The notes beneath the pieces are model-generated. The model searched no databases. It was given only the letters and a program-made list of their open reading frames with translations, and was not told the origin of the DNA. A DNA stretch of 64,000 nucleotides, from contig CAJTZU010000001.1 of assembly GCA_910584165.1 (NCBI GenBank), forward strand, positions 124,001-188,000, read 5' to 3'. How positions within the stretch are numbered: position 1 is the first letter of the stretch; each line of letters begins with the position of its first letter. The stretch comes from an uncultured Bacilli bacterium. Its GTDB lineage: Bacteria > Bacillota_I > Bacilli_A > RF39 > UBA660. Of the stretch, positions 25,036 through 33,922 are shown in pieces. The translations under genes and the position numbers were made by a program.

Positions 25036-26946
25036 CTAATTAATCTTGTAGCTATCTTCCAAGGAAAATTCTACATTTTCTTCTATCCAATCTTTTCTAG
25101 GCGCTACCTTATCTCCCATTAAGACAGATACTCTTTTTTCTGCTAATGCTGCATCACTAATACTTACTTTAATTAAACTTCTAGTTTTAGGATCCATAGT
25201 CGTCTCCCACAACTGAGTAGCGTCCATCTCTCCTAAACCTTTATATCTTTGTGTTTTAGTCTGTTTTCCTCTATACTTTTCTAAAAGATTCTTTCTATCC
25301 TCTTCTGTCCAAGCATATTCGCCTTCTTTTCCACACTCTATTTTATATAAAGGAGGCATAGCAATATATAAATGTCCCTCTTCAATTAAAGGCTTCATAT
25401 AACGGTAAAAGAAAGTAAGTAATAAAATCTGAATATGAGAACCGTCTACATCGGCATCGGTCATAATGATGACCTTATCATAATTGCTATCCTCTATATC
25501 AAAATCACTTCCAACACCTGCGCCAATTGCATGAATCATAGTATTGATTTCTTCATTTTTATAAGCTTCATCTAAAGAGGCTTTTTCTGTATTTAACACT
25601 TTACCACGTAAAGGCAAAATAGCTTGATACTTTCTATCTCTTCCCGTTTTAGCAGAACCACCGGCAGAATCTCCCTCGACTAAGAATAATTCATTAATAG
25701 TAGGATTTTTAGATTGTGCGGGAGTAAGTTTTCCACTTAAAGCACGCTCTTTTTTCTGTTTATCTTTTCCATTACGTGCCTCATCTCTTGCCTTACGTGC
25801 TGCTTCACGAGCCACTTTACTCTTTAACATCTTTCCTACAATATTAGTCGCAATCTCTTTATTTTCTTCTAAGAAATATTGTAACTTTTCAGAGACAATC
25901 GCTTCTACTACTGTACGAGCTGCAGGAGTACCTAATTTAGATTTCGTCTGTCCTTCAAATTGTAATAAAGATTCTGGTATTTTTAAACTAATAATTGCAG
26001 TTAAACCTTCACGAGTATCTGGTCCTTCTAAGTTTTTATCTTTTGCCTTTAAATATCCATTAGCACGCGCATAATCATTAAATACTTTTGTTAAAGCCGT
26101 TTTAAAACCTACTTCATGAGAACCACCATCTGTCGTTTTTACATTGTTAACGAAAGAGATGATACTTTCAGAATACCCAGTTGTATACTGAAAAGCAACA
26201 GAAACATCTATCTTATTTTTATTACCATTAAATTCTACTACTTTATGAAGTTCTTCTTTGTCTTCATTAATATATTCTACAAAAGACTTTAAACCATTAT
26301 CATAATGGAATATCTCCTGTTTTTGATCTTCTTCATCTACTACTTCAATCGTAAGTCCCTGAAGCAAAAACGCACTTTCCTGCATTCTTTCACATATCGT
26401 CGAAAAGGAAAAAGAAGTTGTTTGAAAAATTTCATCATCTGGCATAAATTGTACTTTAGTACCAGTTTTAGAAGTCTTATCTAATTTTGTTAACTTCTGA
26501 TCTAAATGACCTCCATCTTTAAAAGAAATAAAATGCTCATAGCCATCTCTTTTAATGGTTACTTTCATCCATTTAGATAAAGCATTAACAACAGAGGCTC
26601 CTACACCGTGAAGACCTCCTGATACACTATACCCACTAGATTCAAACTTTCCACCTGCATGTAGCACCGTATAAATTACTTCTGGTGTATCTTTTCCACT
26701 AGCATGTTTTCCAACAGGAACACCACGGCCTTCATCCTCTACACTAACACTATGATCCTTATGAATTACAATACGTATCTTATTTCCAAAACCGTTGATT
26801 ACTTCATCGATAGAATTATCTACTATCTCCCATATAAGGTGATGTAATCCTTTTTTATCGGTTGATCCAATATACATACCAGGACGCTTTCTTACAGCCT
26901 CTAATCCCTCTAATATTTTGATAGAGCTCTCATCATATTTTGTCAT
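25036..26946 (-). CDS. parE: DNA topoisomerase IV subunit B (ParE)
   Basis: The ATPase subunit of topoisomerase IV, 636 residues. Visible are the GHKL ATP site (EIVDNSIDE, DEGRGVPVG, GGLHGVGASVVNALS) and the TOPRIM metal site (EGDSAGG, PLRGKVLN, DADVDGSHI). The start at 26946 follows AAGGTGA by five bases; a GTG nine bases upstream overlaps this site and is rejected. First gene of parE-parC. Confidence 0.93.
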   Translation of the reverse strand: MTKYDESSIKILEGLEAVRKRPGMYIGSTDKKGLHHLIWEIVDNSIDEVINGFGNKIRIVIHKDHSVSVEDEGRGVPVGKHASGKDTPEVIYTVLHAGGKFESSGYSVSGGLHGVGASVVNALSKWMKVTIKRDGYEHFISFKDGGHLDQKLTKLDKTSKTGTKVQFMPDDEIFQTTSFSFSTICERMQESAFLLQGLTIEVVDEEDQKQEIFHYDNGLKSFVEYINEDKEELHKVVEFNGNKNKIDVSVAFQYTTGYSESIISFVNNVKTTDGGSHEVGFKTALTKVFNDYARANGYLKAKDKNLEGPDTREGLTAIISLKIPESLLQFEGQTKSKLGTPAARTVVEAIVSEKLQYFLEENKEIATNIVGKMLKSKVAREAARKARDEARNGKDKQKKERALSGKLTPAQSKNPTINELFLVEGDSAGGSAKTGRDRKYQAILPLRGKVLNTEKASLDEAYKNEEINTMIHAIGAGVGSDFDIEDSNYDKVIIMTDADVDGSHIQILLLTFFYRYMKPLIEEGHLYIAMPPLYKIECGKEGEYAWTEEDRKNLLEKYRGKQTKTQRYKGLGEMDATQLWETTMDPKTRSLIKVSISDAALAEKRVSVLMGDKVAPRKDWIEENVEFSLEDSYKIN

Positions 26947-26963
26947 TCTCATCACCTTACAGT

Positions 26964-26992
26964 ATTATAACAAATTTTTAAACTTTACACAA
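26964..26992 (-). promoter_or_regulatory. Promoter of parE-parC
   Basis: TTGTGT (26987-26992), 17 bases, then TGT-TATAAT (26964-26969) on the minus strand: an extended -10 with a fair -35. Confidence 0.6.
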
Positions 26993-27022
26993 ACAAATTA
27001 CTAAAATTTGTTATTTTATAAG

Positions 27023-27045
27023 AAAAAAGACCACCTAGGTCTTTT
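27023..27045 (-). terminator. Intrinsic terminator after the CAP-dockerin gene
   Basis: Stem AAAAGACC/GGTCTTTT with T-run on the minus strand. Confidence 0.85.
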
Positions 27046-28320
27046 CTATTTACGATGAAAAACAGTATAGATAATATAATAAACATCAAAGAAATCTACT
27101 TTTCCATTTCCATTAACATCAGCTAATTTATTGGCATCACTAATAGTGGCATTCTTTCGAATTAGCATACTAATAGATTTATAAATATCATTTAAATCAA
27201 CAATACCATCACTATTAGCATCCCCAATAGCTGGTTCATATACAGTCACTTCTGTACTTACTTCATATTCCCCTATCTTTAAAGTAATGATAGTTGTACC
27301 TGAAGCTTTTGCTGTTATCTTTCCACTAGAATTTATCGTAGCAACAGTCGTATTACTACTAGACCATTCTGGGAAAAGCGTTATAGGGATACTAGAACCA
27401 ATTGGTAATAAAGTTGGCTCTAATACTTTTGTATTTCCCTTTTTAATTTTTATATCTTTTGGAAGAACAACGGATTCAAAATCAAATGTTACTTGGACAG
27501 GATATTCTTTTTTACTATCTCCAAAAGAAACAATCAAAGTTGCTTGCCCTGCTGAAACTCCTTTTATAAGTCCTTCTTGGTCAACTGTAAAAATATCTGG
27601 ATTAGAGCTTTCCCACTTAAAATCACTAGCAGATAAATTTAACTCAATACTACTTGATAATAAATTAATGTGTTGAATTCTGTTTACAGGATTTGTCTTT
27701 CCTTTCGCTACCATAATAGTTTTAGAGCCACCATTATAAAAAACATTATAATTTAAAAATTCTTCTTTTACCTCTATTGTATCTGTTTTTTCCATAGTTC
27801 CTGTAGTAGTCATTTCCTCTTGTAATTCTTCAGAACTGAAAATTTGTACCCAATAAATTTTTCCATATGTTGAAAAACATCCAATTCCAACTGATTTTCT
27901 CTCAGAATTTAAAATAGCATTTCTATGAGCTTCTGAATTCATTAAAGCTTCCATTGCTTTTTTGGGACTATAAAGTAAATAAGCATAGTTTTCTTCATCT
28001 CCACGTGGAGAAATCGTATCCCATGATTTCCCATTTGGTCTTGTATGATTTTTATCTGCATAAATAGCTACTTCCATTGCTCTTTTCATTGCTATTTCTG
28101 TTAATTCTCTGTCCAATTCTAGAGTAGAAAGTCCTGCTAAAGTTCTTTCCTTATTAACAATATTAAACATTTCTATTGCATAATCATAATCATATTCTCC
28201 AAATACAGTTACAGTATAAAAATCATCTTCATCTATCCCATTTCGTGTTTCTGCAAAAACATTTGGGATTGCAAAAAATACTGCTAAAATAATGAATATG
28301 CTTAGTATTCTTTTTTTCAT
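27046..28320 (-). CDS. Secreted CAP-domain protein with Ig-like and dockerin domains
   Basis: A 424-residue exported protein: signal peptide 1-23; CAP/SCP-like domain at about 45-162 (FNIVNKERTLAGLSTLELD, NSEAHRNAIL); two bacterial Ig-like (BIG2) domains at about 210-280 and 284-361 (FKWESSNPDIFTVD, EWSSSNTTVATINSSG); and a dockerin at 366-422 with two calcium loops (GDANSDGIVDLNDI and ADVNGNGKVDFFDV). The role of bacterial CAP proteins is mostly unknown. The dockerin predicts attachment to a cohesin partner. It lies 15 bases after the 28336-30279 gene. Confidence 0.85.
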   Translation of the reverse strand: MKKRILSIFIILAVFFAIPNVFAETRNGIDEDDFYTVTVFGEYDYDYAIEMFNIVNKERTLAGLSTLELDRELTEIAMKRAMEVAIYADKNHTRPNGKSWDTISPRGDEENYAYLLYSPKKAMEALMNSEAHRNAILNSERKSVGIGCFSTYGKIYWVQIFSSEELQEEMTTTGTMEKTDTIEVKEEFLNYNVFYNGGSKTIMVAKGKTNPVNRIQHINLLSSSIELNLSASDFKWESSNPDIFTVDQEGLIKGVSAGQATLIVSFGDSKKEYPVQVTFDFESVVLPKDIKIKKGNTKVLEPTLLPIGSSIPITLFPEWSSSNTTVATINSSGKITAKASGTTIITLKIGEYEVSTEVTVYEPAIGDANSDGIVDLNDIYKSISMLIRKNATISDANKLADVNGNGKVDFFDVYYIIYTVFHRK

Positions 28321-28335
28321 CTGATACTTTCCTTT

Positions 28336-30279
28336 CTATATTCTTATAAAAATAAGTCTAACATAATTTACAACATCTATTACATCTATTTTTCCATCTC
28401 TATTTATATCCATTTTATCAAAAGAAGTTTGAGAGAACGTTGCCTTAAAGGAATCTGTAATTGTATTGAAAAAGTCTTTCATCTCTTCTTGAATTGTAGA
28501 TTTCTTTACTGTTACAATATAATTTACTTTACTACTTCTAGTAGAAATAGTAATCACTGCTGAACCAAATTTCTTTGCAAAAATATTACCATCATTATCT
28601 ACACTTACTATAGATGGATTACTACTCGTCCAAGTAATTTTCGAATCTGAGCGAGCATCTATCTTCTTTCTTTCACCAAGTTTTACTTCTGCCGAAGTTT
28701 CTTCTAGTTCGATAGAAGCATCTACTTCTAATCGGTTTAATATAATATTATTTTCTGTACCTTTTTGTGTCCAATAAATATATTTCCCATCTGTTGTATA
28801 GTCTATTAAATTAGTTAAAGTAGCATTTTCTATCTCTGTTTTATCCTCAATAATGTTTCCATTATTATCAATAATTTCAAAGTAATATTTTATCGTACCT
28901 GTAACAACAGTATATTTACCGCTGCCATTATTTTTAATAGCTTGTTCTGCCCATAAAATAGCAACAGTATTATCATCCAACTTGATACCTCTACTTCCTA
29001 AAACAGTAGTCTCAGTAGAATGATTCGTTAGCCATTTTACGCCATAATCTTTAACACCAGTCTCTGGAAGTCTAAATTCCTCATTCATTTCTTTATCAGT
29101 TCTTACCTCTTCAGAACTTCTAACGGGTGTATTTAACATGTTCAAAGTTTCAAGACTTTGATTTTCAAAATTCTTTTTATATTTTTGAATAAATAAATTT
29201 CTTCCTTCATTCATATAACGATTATTAGAATAATTAATGGATAAAGTCTTTTCAGAACTGGCAATAAAAAGGTAACCATCTTCTACTTCTACAAGGCTTC
29301 CCATGTTAGCAAATGTTGTATTATACCCATAAGGGTCCTCAGCCGAAGATTCTCTAAAATGAAAAGGTAAAAATGTTTTAATAGTTGTTCCAGCATTACC
29401 TTCATAGGTTTTCGTAATAACAAACCCTCTCGTAGATGCATCACCTTGGTCAGCAAACAAATATTGGCCATCAGAAGTAACAATTACTCTTTGGTCAAAA
29501 GAGTGAGATACCCACTTCAAACCTCCCATTACTCCTCCTCTAACATGAAAATAAGGGTTTTTAAAATTCATTGTTGTTGGTCGACTCAGATATTCCAAAG
29601 TATCTCCATCTACGAATAAAATATCACTCATTTGATGCCCATTATACATTTCTTTTGCATAAGATACAACAATAACCCCATTATTAACAGCTAAAGCACA
29701 ATTTCCTGCATCAAATGGAATTTTAGCGCCAAATTCTAAATGATATAAGTTTTTAGTACCATCAGCAACAATGCCCTCACTAATGTTACTTGTTTCACGA
29801 CCTGTAATTTCTAACGTCTTAACTATTTTTCCTTCTTTATTATATTTTGTTACAGCAAGTACAACTGTATCTGTATAATCCTTTGGATAATTAGTTGCAT
29901 TTGATGGGGAGGAAGTTTTATCTGTCCTTCCTGTCACAACATACAAATATCCATTATCATAAATAGCATTTCCAAACATTGGCAATGATTTATCTATTAA
30001 AATCTCTTTTTCTTTCTCTTTTTTACTGTTTAAAACAACCCATCCTAAATGAGCAGAATCATTTGTTAATTCATAAATAATATTATATTTCCCTTGCTCA
30101 TCTATAAATTCATAATATCTAGATAAAACTCCCTGATACCCATATTTCTCGTATCCTATTGTATACGGATTAACTGCTTGGTTATCTAATTTTATTTCAT
30201 ATTGGTCTATCTTTATTGCATAGATAGATAAAGGATAAAATAAAACTAGCAAAATAAATAAAACAAACTTCTTTTTCAT
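28336..30279 (-). CDS. Secreted protein with beta-rich domain, BIG2 domain and half dockerin
   Basis: A 647-residue exported protein. A signal peptide (1-21) precedes a large beta-rich region (about 22-520) with repeated strand patterns suggesting a propeller, though I recognise no exact family. A BIG2 domain lies at about 528-592 (ITWTSSNPSIVSVDNDG). The last 25 residues hold one dockerin-type calcium loop (MDINRDGKIDVIDVVNYV) instead of the usual two, ending at the natural stop. It precedes the CAP-dockerin gene in the same unit. Confidence 0.7.
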   Translation of the reverse strand: MKKKFVLFILLVLFYPLSIYAIKIDQYEIKLDNQAVNPYTIGYEKYGYQGVLSRYYEFIDEQGKYNIIYELTNDSAHLGWVVLNSKKEKEKEILIDKSLPMFGNAIYDNGYLYVVTGRTDKTSSPSNATNYPKDYTDTVVLAVTKYNKEGKIVKTLEITGRETSNISEGIVADGTKNLYHLEFGAKIPFDAGNCALAVNNGVIVVSYAKEMYNGHQMSDILFVDGDTLEYLSRPTTMNFKNPYFHVRGGVMGGLKWVSHSFDQRVIVTSDGQYLFADQGDASTRGFVITKTYEGNAGTTIKTFLPFHFRESSAEDPYGYNTTFANMGSLVEVEDGYLFIASSEKTLSINYSNNRYMNEGRNLFIQKYKKNFENQSLETLNMLNTPVRSSEEVRTDKEMNEEFRLPETGVKDYGVKWLTNHSTETTVLGSRGIKLDDNTVAILWAEQAIKNNGSGKYTVVTGTIKYYFEIIDNNGNIIEDKTEIENATLTNLIDYTTDGKYIYWTQKGTENNIILNRLEVDASIELEETSAEVKLGERKKIDARSDSKITWTSSNPSIVSVDNDGNIFAKKFGSAVITISTRSSKVNYIVTVKKSTIQEEMKDFFNTITDSFKATFSQTSFDKMDINRDGKIDVIDVVNYVRLIFIRI

Positions 30280-30308
30280 ATAACTCTCCTCTACTATTTA
30301 ACTATTTC

Positions 30309-30337
30309 ATTATAGCGAATATTGACGAAAATTACAA
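30309..30337 (-). promoter_or_regulatory. Promoter of the 28336-27046 surface protein unit
   Basis: TTGTAA (30332-30337), 17 bases, TATAAT (30309-30314) on the minus strand; ribosome site GAGGAGAG follows. Confidence 0.65.
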
Positions 30338-30342
30338 GTTTA

Positions 30343-30368
30343 TAAAAAAAGAAATGATAAATCATTTC
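30343..30368 (-). terminator. Intrinsic terminator after the prepilin pair
   Basis: Perfect stem GAAATGAT/ATCATTTC followed by seven T on the minus strand; includes part of the stop codon of the preceding gene. Confidence 0.85.
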
Positions 30369-30837
30369 AATCATTTTGATTAGCTACATTACATTGCAAG
30401 GCATGCTCACTACAATCAATATCTAATTCATCATAGCTAAACTTATAGCGTCCAAAATATTTTTCTGTTTTAACATCCTCTTTATTTTCAGAAGGAATTT
30501 CACTTTCATAAGAAATTACAATCATATGATTTTCTATATCATATTTTTCATCCATTTGCCTATCTTCTACCATTTCACATTTTAATAATCCATCATTAAT
30601 TAGCGCTGTTGCACATATTTTTGTAGGTTTCTCTTCAGGCTCGGGAAGAAAAGCTGGATTACGTTGTACATAATCATAAGCAGCGTTTAAGATAGTATCA
30701 ATATTAATACTTTCTTTATCGTTTCTAGCGCCTCTAATAATACCAGAGACAGCAGAAGAAGCAAGAAGCGCTAAAAGTCCTAATATTGTAATAACGGCTA
30801 ATAATTCTACTAAAGTAAAACCTTGCTCTTTTTTCAT
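30367..30837 (-). CDS. Type IV prepilin-like protein
   Basis: A 156-residue prepilin. The leader MKKEQG is cut before FTLVELLAVITILGLLALLA, with the conserved Glu at position 5 of the mature protein. The globular part has four cysteines in two groups (ICATA, LKCEM and DIDCSEHALQC), which may form disulphides. The gene directly follows another prepilin gene with no gap. It is likely a pseudopilus subunit for DNA uptake, since comEA, comEC and the pilus motor are in the same window. Confidence 0.82.
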   Translation of the reverse strand: MKKEQGFTLVELLAVITILGLLALLASSAVSGIIRGARNDKESINIDTILNAAYDYVQRNPAFLPEPEEKPTKICATALINDGLLKCEMVEDRQMDEKYDIENHMIVISYESEIPSENKEDVKTEKYFGRYKFSYDELDIDCSEHALQCNVANQND

Positions 30838-31248
30838 TTACTCTACTCCTTCCATGTAATAAATATAATTTCCATCATAAGCATAAGAGTTTTCTGGCAA
30901 TGTATTTTGAAAATTTGTATCTTGTACTTTCTTAATACATACTTTTACATTATCCATATCAAATTTTTCTCCTGTTTTAGGATTTTCAATTGCTTCTTTG
31001 ATGACGCCTTCCTCATGTAACTGATTTAAGGAAAGACAAATTTCAGAGGTACCTGTTGGAAGTGTTATATCACTTGTTGGGACATAAGAAATAGCGGATT
31101 CTAATATACCATTAATTTGAATATCATAAGCTTTCTTCTTATCATTTTTATTAATGGAATCTAATGCTGAAAAACTAACTAAGGCAAGAATTCCTAATAT
31201 AGTTATCACTCCTAATAATTCTACTAAAGTAAAGCCATTTTTTTTCAT
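30838..31248 (-). CDS. Type IV prepilin-like protein (ComGC-like)
   Basis: A 136-residue prepilin starting MKKNGFTLVELLGVITILG, with the cleavage G/F and Glu5. The start at 31248 is used because AGGTGA lies just before it; the reading frame open for 15 more codons upstream would produce a leader too long for a prepilin. ComGC-like in size and in being first of its unit. Probably the major pseudopilin of the pair. Confidence 0.82.
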   Translation of the reverse strand: MKKNGFTLVELLGVITILGILALVSFSALDSINKNDKKKAYDIQINGILESAISYVPTSDITLPTGTSEICLSLNQLHEEGVIKEAIENPKTGEKFDMDNVKVCIKKVQDTNFQNTLPENSYAYDGNYIYYMEGVE

Positions 31249-31264
31249 AGTATCACCTATTATC

Positions 31265-31293
31265 ATTATAAAAAAAGGTATCTTTAAAGTCAA
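31265..31293 (-). promoter_or_regulatory. Promoter of the prepilin pair
   Basis: TTGACT (31288-31293), 17 bases, TATAAT (31265-31270) on the minus strand: near consensus. It lies between the end of mutS and the prepilin start. Confidence 0.75.
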
Positions 31294-31294
31294 T

Positions 31295-31320
31295 AAAAAA
31301 GAAAGAGTTCCCTCCTCCTT
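31295..31320 (-). terminator. Probable terminator after mutS
   Basis: Imperfect minus-strand hairpin (AAAGGAG against CTCTTT) followed by a T-run. It abuts the prepilin promoter. Confidence 0.5.
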
Positions 31321-33863
31321 TACATATCTTTTTTACTTAAATTTTTCAATTCCACTAAAATATTTAAAGATTCCATAGGAGTAATTAATAAAGGATCTAT
31401 TTCTTTTAGATACTCTCTTAATTCATCTTTTTTAGGAACTAAATCATCTAAGGGTAATGCTTCCTGAACTTTAATATCACGCTTCTTTTCCTTATTTTCA
31501 TATATTTCTAAAATATCTGTTGCTCGTGCAATTAAACTATCTGGAAGAGTTGCTAACCGTGCTACATGAATACCATAACTTTTATCAACACTACCATCTT
31601 TTATTTTATGAAGGAAAATAACATTTCCATTCTCTTCATAAGCACTTACATGAATATTTTTTAAGTTTTTTAATGTTTTTTCTAAATCGGTAAGTTCATG
31701 ATAATGTGTTGAAAAAATAGTTTTACAATGAATCTTATCATGAATATATTCTATAATTGCCTGGGCCAATGCCATTCCATCAAAAGTAGCTGTACCTCTT
31801 CCTAATTCATCAAATAATACTAAACTATTTTCAGTAGCATTAGAAACGGCCTCATTTGCCTCCTTCATTTCTACCATGAAAGTAGATTCTCCGCTTACCA
31901 AATCATCACTAGCACCAATTCTTGTATAAATAGCATCAAAAATAGGTAACACTGCTTCTTCTGCAGGAACAAAAGACCCAATTTGAGCCATAATAACGGT
32001 TACAGCAAATTGTCTCATGTAAGTACTTTTACCTGCCATATTTGGTCCTGTAATAAGAAGAATATTTGTCTCTTCATCCATGATGATATCATTAGATACA
32101 TACTCTCCTGTTAATACTTTCTCAACTACTGCATGTCTATTGTCAATTAATCGTACTTCCCTCTTATCAGTAAGAATTGGTCTAATATAATTATTTTCTT
32201 CAGCAATCGTTGCAAAAGACTGTAGAACATCTATCTCACTAATAATTTTAGAAATTTCTTGAATTTTTGGAATATATTCTTTAATTTTATCTCTAATTTC
32301 AATAAATAGCTGATACTCTAATTCTATAATTCTCTCTTCAGCATTCAAGATTAAAGCTTCTTTTTCCTTTAGAATAGGGCTAATATAACGCTCACAGTTA
32401 CTTAAGGTCTGTTTTCTTTCATAACCATATTCTTCTTTTACTAAACCAATAGCACCTTTTGATACTTCAATATAATAGCCAAATACTTTGTTATATCCTA
32501 CCTTTAATGTCTTAATACCTGTTCGTTCTCTTTCCTCTGTCTCAAAACGAGCAACAAAATCTTTACCACCTTTTCTTAAATCTTTTAATTCATCTAATTC
32601 AGAGGAATAACCTTCTTTGATAATGGAACCTTCCTTAATACCAATAGGAGGATTTTCATAAATGCTACGTTCTAACAAATCGTATAAATCTACCAATGGT
32701 TCAAAAATAGTATAAGATAAAGCTTTTAAAATATTAGCAATATCAGGAAGCACTTTTAAACTATTTTTTAGCTGTATTAAATCTCGTGCATTCGCATTTC
32801 CAAAAGCAATCCTTCCACTTAAACGTTCTAAATCATAAACTTCATATAATAAATTTTTTAAATCTTCTTTTAATAAGAATTCTTCTAGTAATTTTTCTAC
32901 CATGTCATAACGTCTGTTAATTTCCTCTTTTTGAATCAAAGGATTTTCAATATAACTTTTAAGCATTCTTGAACCCATTGCTGTTTTAGTCTTATCTAAT
33001 AGCCAAATTAAAGAAAAATTTCTCTGCTTCAAACGCAATGTTTCCGTCAATTCTAAATTTCTTTTCGTATGCATATCCATCTTTAAAACATCTTTATTTT
33101 CTTTAATAATTGCTTTTTGAATATGAGTTAAAGATTTCATTTGTGTACTAGTAATATAAGTTAATAAATGTTTAATCGTAGCAACTAATCTTTCGTCTTG
33201 AATATCTTCATATACTTTTTGATAATCTTCTATTTCTTCTATACTATCATTTACTGTTACTAAGATTTTAAATTGATTTTCTAGCATATGAATAATACTT
33301 TTATCTACTTTATCAGATAAGACAACTTCTTTAATATCTAAAGAAACAATTTCACTTACTAGTTTTGTTGCTTGATGAGGTAATAGCATGACATAAAGAA
33401 TTCCTGTTGTAATATCTGCATAACTTAAACCATAAGAGTGTTCAAAATCTAAAACACTTCCAATATAATTAAAATCATTTTCAAGAAGACTATCACTATT
33501 CATAACTGTCCCTTTACTAATAATTTGCGTAAGTCCTCTTTCCACTAAACCTTTCGCATCTTTTGGATCTTCTAACTGCTCACAAATACCTACTTTATAG
33601 CCTTTATCTACTAATTTTTCTATATAAATATTAACAGCATGATGGGGAACCCCACACATAGGAACTCTCTCTTCTAACCCTGCATTTCTACCTGTTAATG
33701 TTAATTCTAATTCTCTAGATACAGTAACTGCGTCTTCAAAAAATACCTCGTAAAAATCTCCCAACCTAAAAAAAACAAAAATATCAGGATGTTCCTTTTT
33801 AATTTGAAGATATTGACGCATCATAGGCGTAACTTTGCTGTAATCAACATCGCTCATTTTCAT
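31320..33863 (-). CDS. mutS: DNA mismatch repair protein MutS
   Basis: An 847-residue mismatch-binding ATPase. The N-terminal mismatch domain starts with VTPMMRQYLQIKKEHPD and the FFRLGDFYEVFFEDA motif containing the Phe-x-Glu that inserts at mismatches. The ATPase has Walker A GPNMAGKST, DELGRGT and STHYHEL. The start at 33863 follows GGTGG closely; an upstream extension of 18 codons runs through the terminator of the previous gene and is rejected. No mutL lies beside it. Confidence 0.93.
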   Translation of the reverse strand: MKMSDVDYSKVTPMMRQYLQIKKEHPDIFVFFRLGDFYEVFFEDAVTVSRELELTLTGRNAGLEERVPMCGVPHHAVNIYIEKLVDKGYKVGICEQLEDPKDAKGLVERGLTQIISKGTVMNSDSLLENDFNYIGSVLDFEHSYGLSYADITTGILYVMLLPHQATKLVSEIVSLDIKEVVLSDKVDKSIIHMLENQFKILVTVNDSIEEIEDYQKVYEDIQDERLVATIKHLLTYITSTQMKSLTHIQKAIIKENKDVLKMDMHTKRNLELTETLRLKQRNFSLIWLLDKTKTAMGSRMLKSYIENPLIQKEEINRRYDMVEKLLEEFLLKEDLKNLLYEVYDLERLSGRIAFGNANARDLIQLKNSLKVLPDIANILKALSYTIFEPLVDLYDLLERSIYENPPIGIKEGSIIKEGYSSELDELKDLRKGGKDFVARFETEERERTGIKTLKVGYNKVFGYYIEVSKGAIGLVKEEYGYERKQTLSNCERYISPILKEKEALILNAEERIIELEYQLFIEIRDKIKEYIPKIQEISKIISEIDVLQSFATIAEENNYIRPILTDKREVRLIDNRHAVVEKVLTGEYVSNDIIMDEETNILLITGPNMAGKSTYMRQFAVTVIMAQIGSFVPAEEAVLPIFDAIYTRIGASDDLVSGESTFMVEMKEANEAVSNATENSLVLFDELGRGTATFDGMALAQAIIEYIHDKIHCKTIFSTHYHELTDLEKTLKNLKNIHVSAYEENGNVIFLHKIKDGSVDKSYGIHVARLATLPDSLIARATDILEIYENKEKKRDIKVQEALPLDDLVPKKDELREYLKEIDPLLITPMESLNILVELKNLSKKDM

Positions 33864-33887
33864 ATTTACCACCAACTTCATTTTAAC

Positions 33888-33914
33888 AAAAAAATGGAAC
33901 AAAGTCCATTTTTT
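33888..33914 (-). terminator. Intrinsic terminator after the repeat-protein gene 33923-34906
   Basis: Stem AAAAAATGGA/TCCATTTTTT on the minus strand, lying only 25 bases ahead of the mutS start, so mutS transcription must start within or just after it or depend on read-through. Confidence 0.85.
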
Positions 33915-33922
33915 CACCCTTT

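Noticed and set aside
17850..30279. Cellulosome for plant polysaccharide breakdown
   Set aside because: Cohesin-like and dockerin modules are present but the only enzyme with a dockerin is a peptidoglycan glucosaminidase; no plant cell wall glycosidase or carbohydrate-binding module is seen.
17850..30369. Mycoplasma-type code with TGA as Trp
   Set aside because: Several genes end naturally at TGA (for example 17850 and 30367) at their expected family length or inside terminators.
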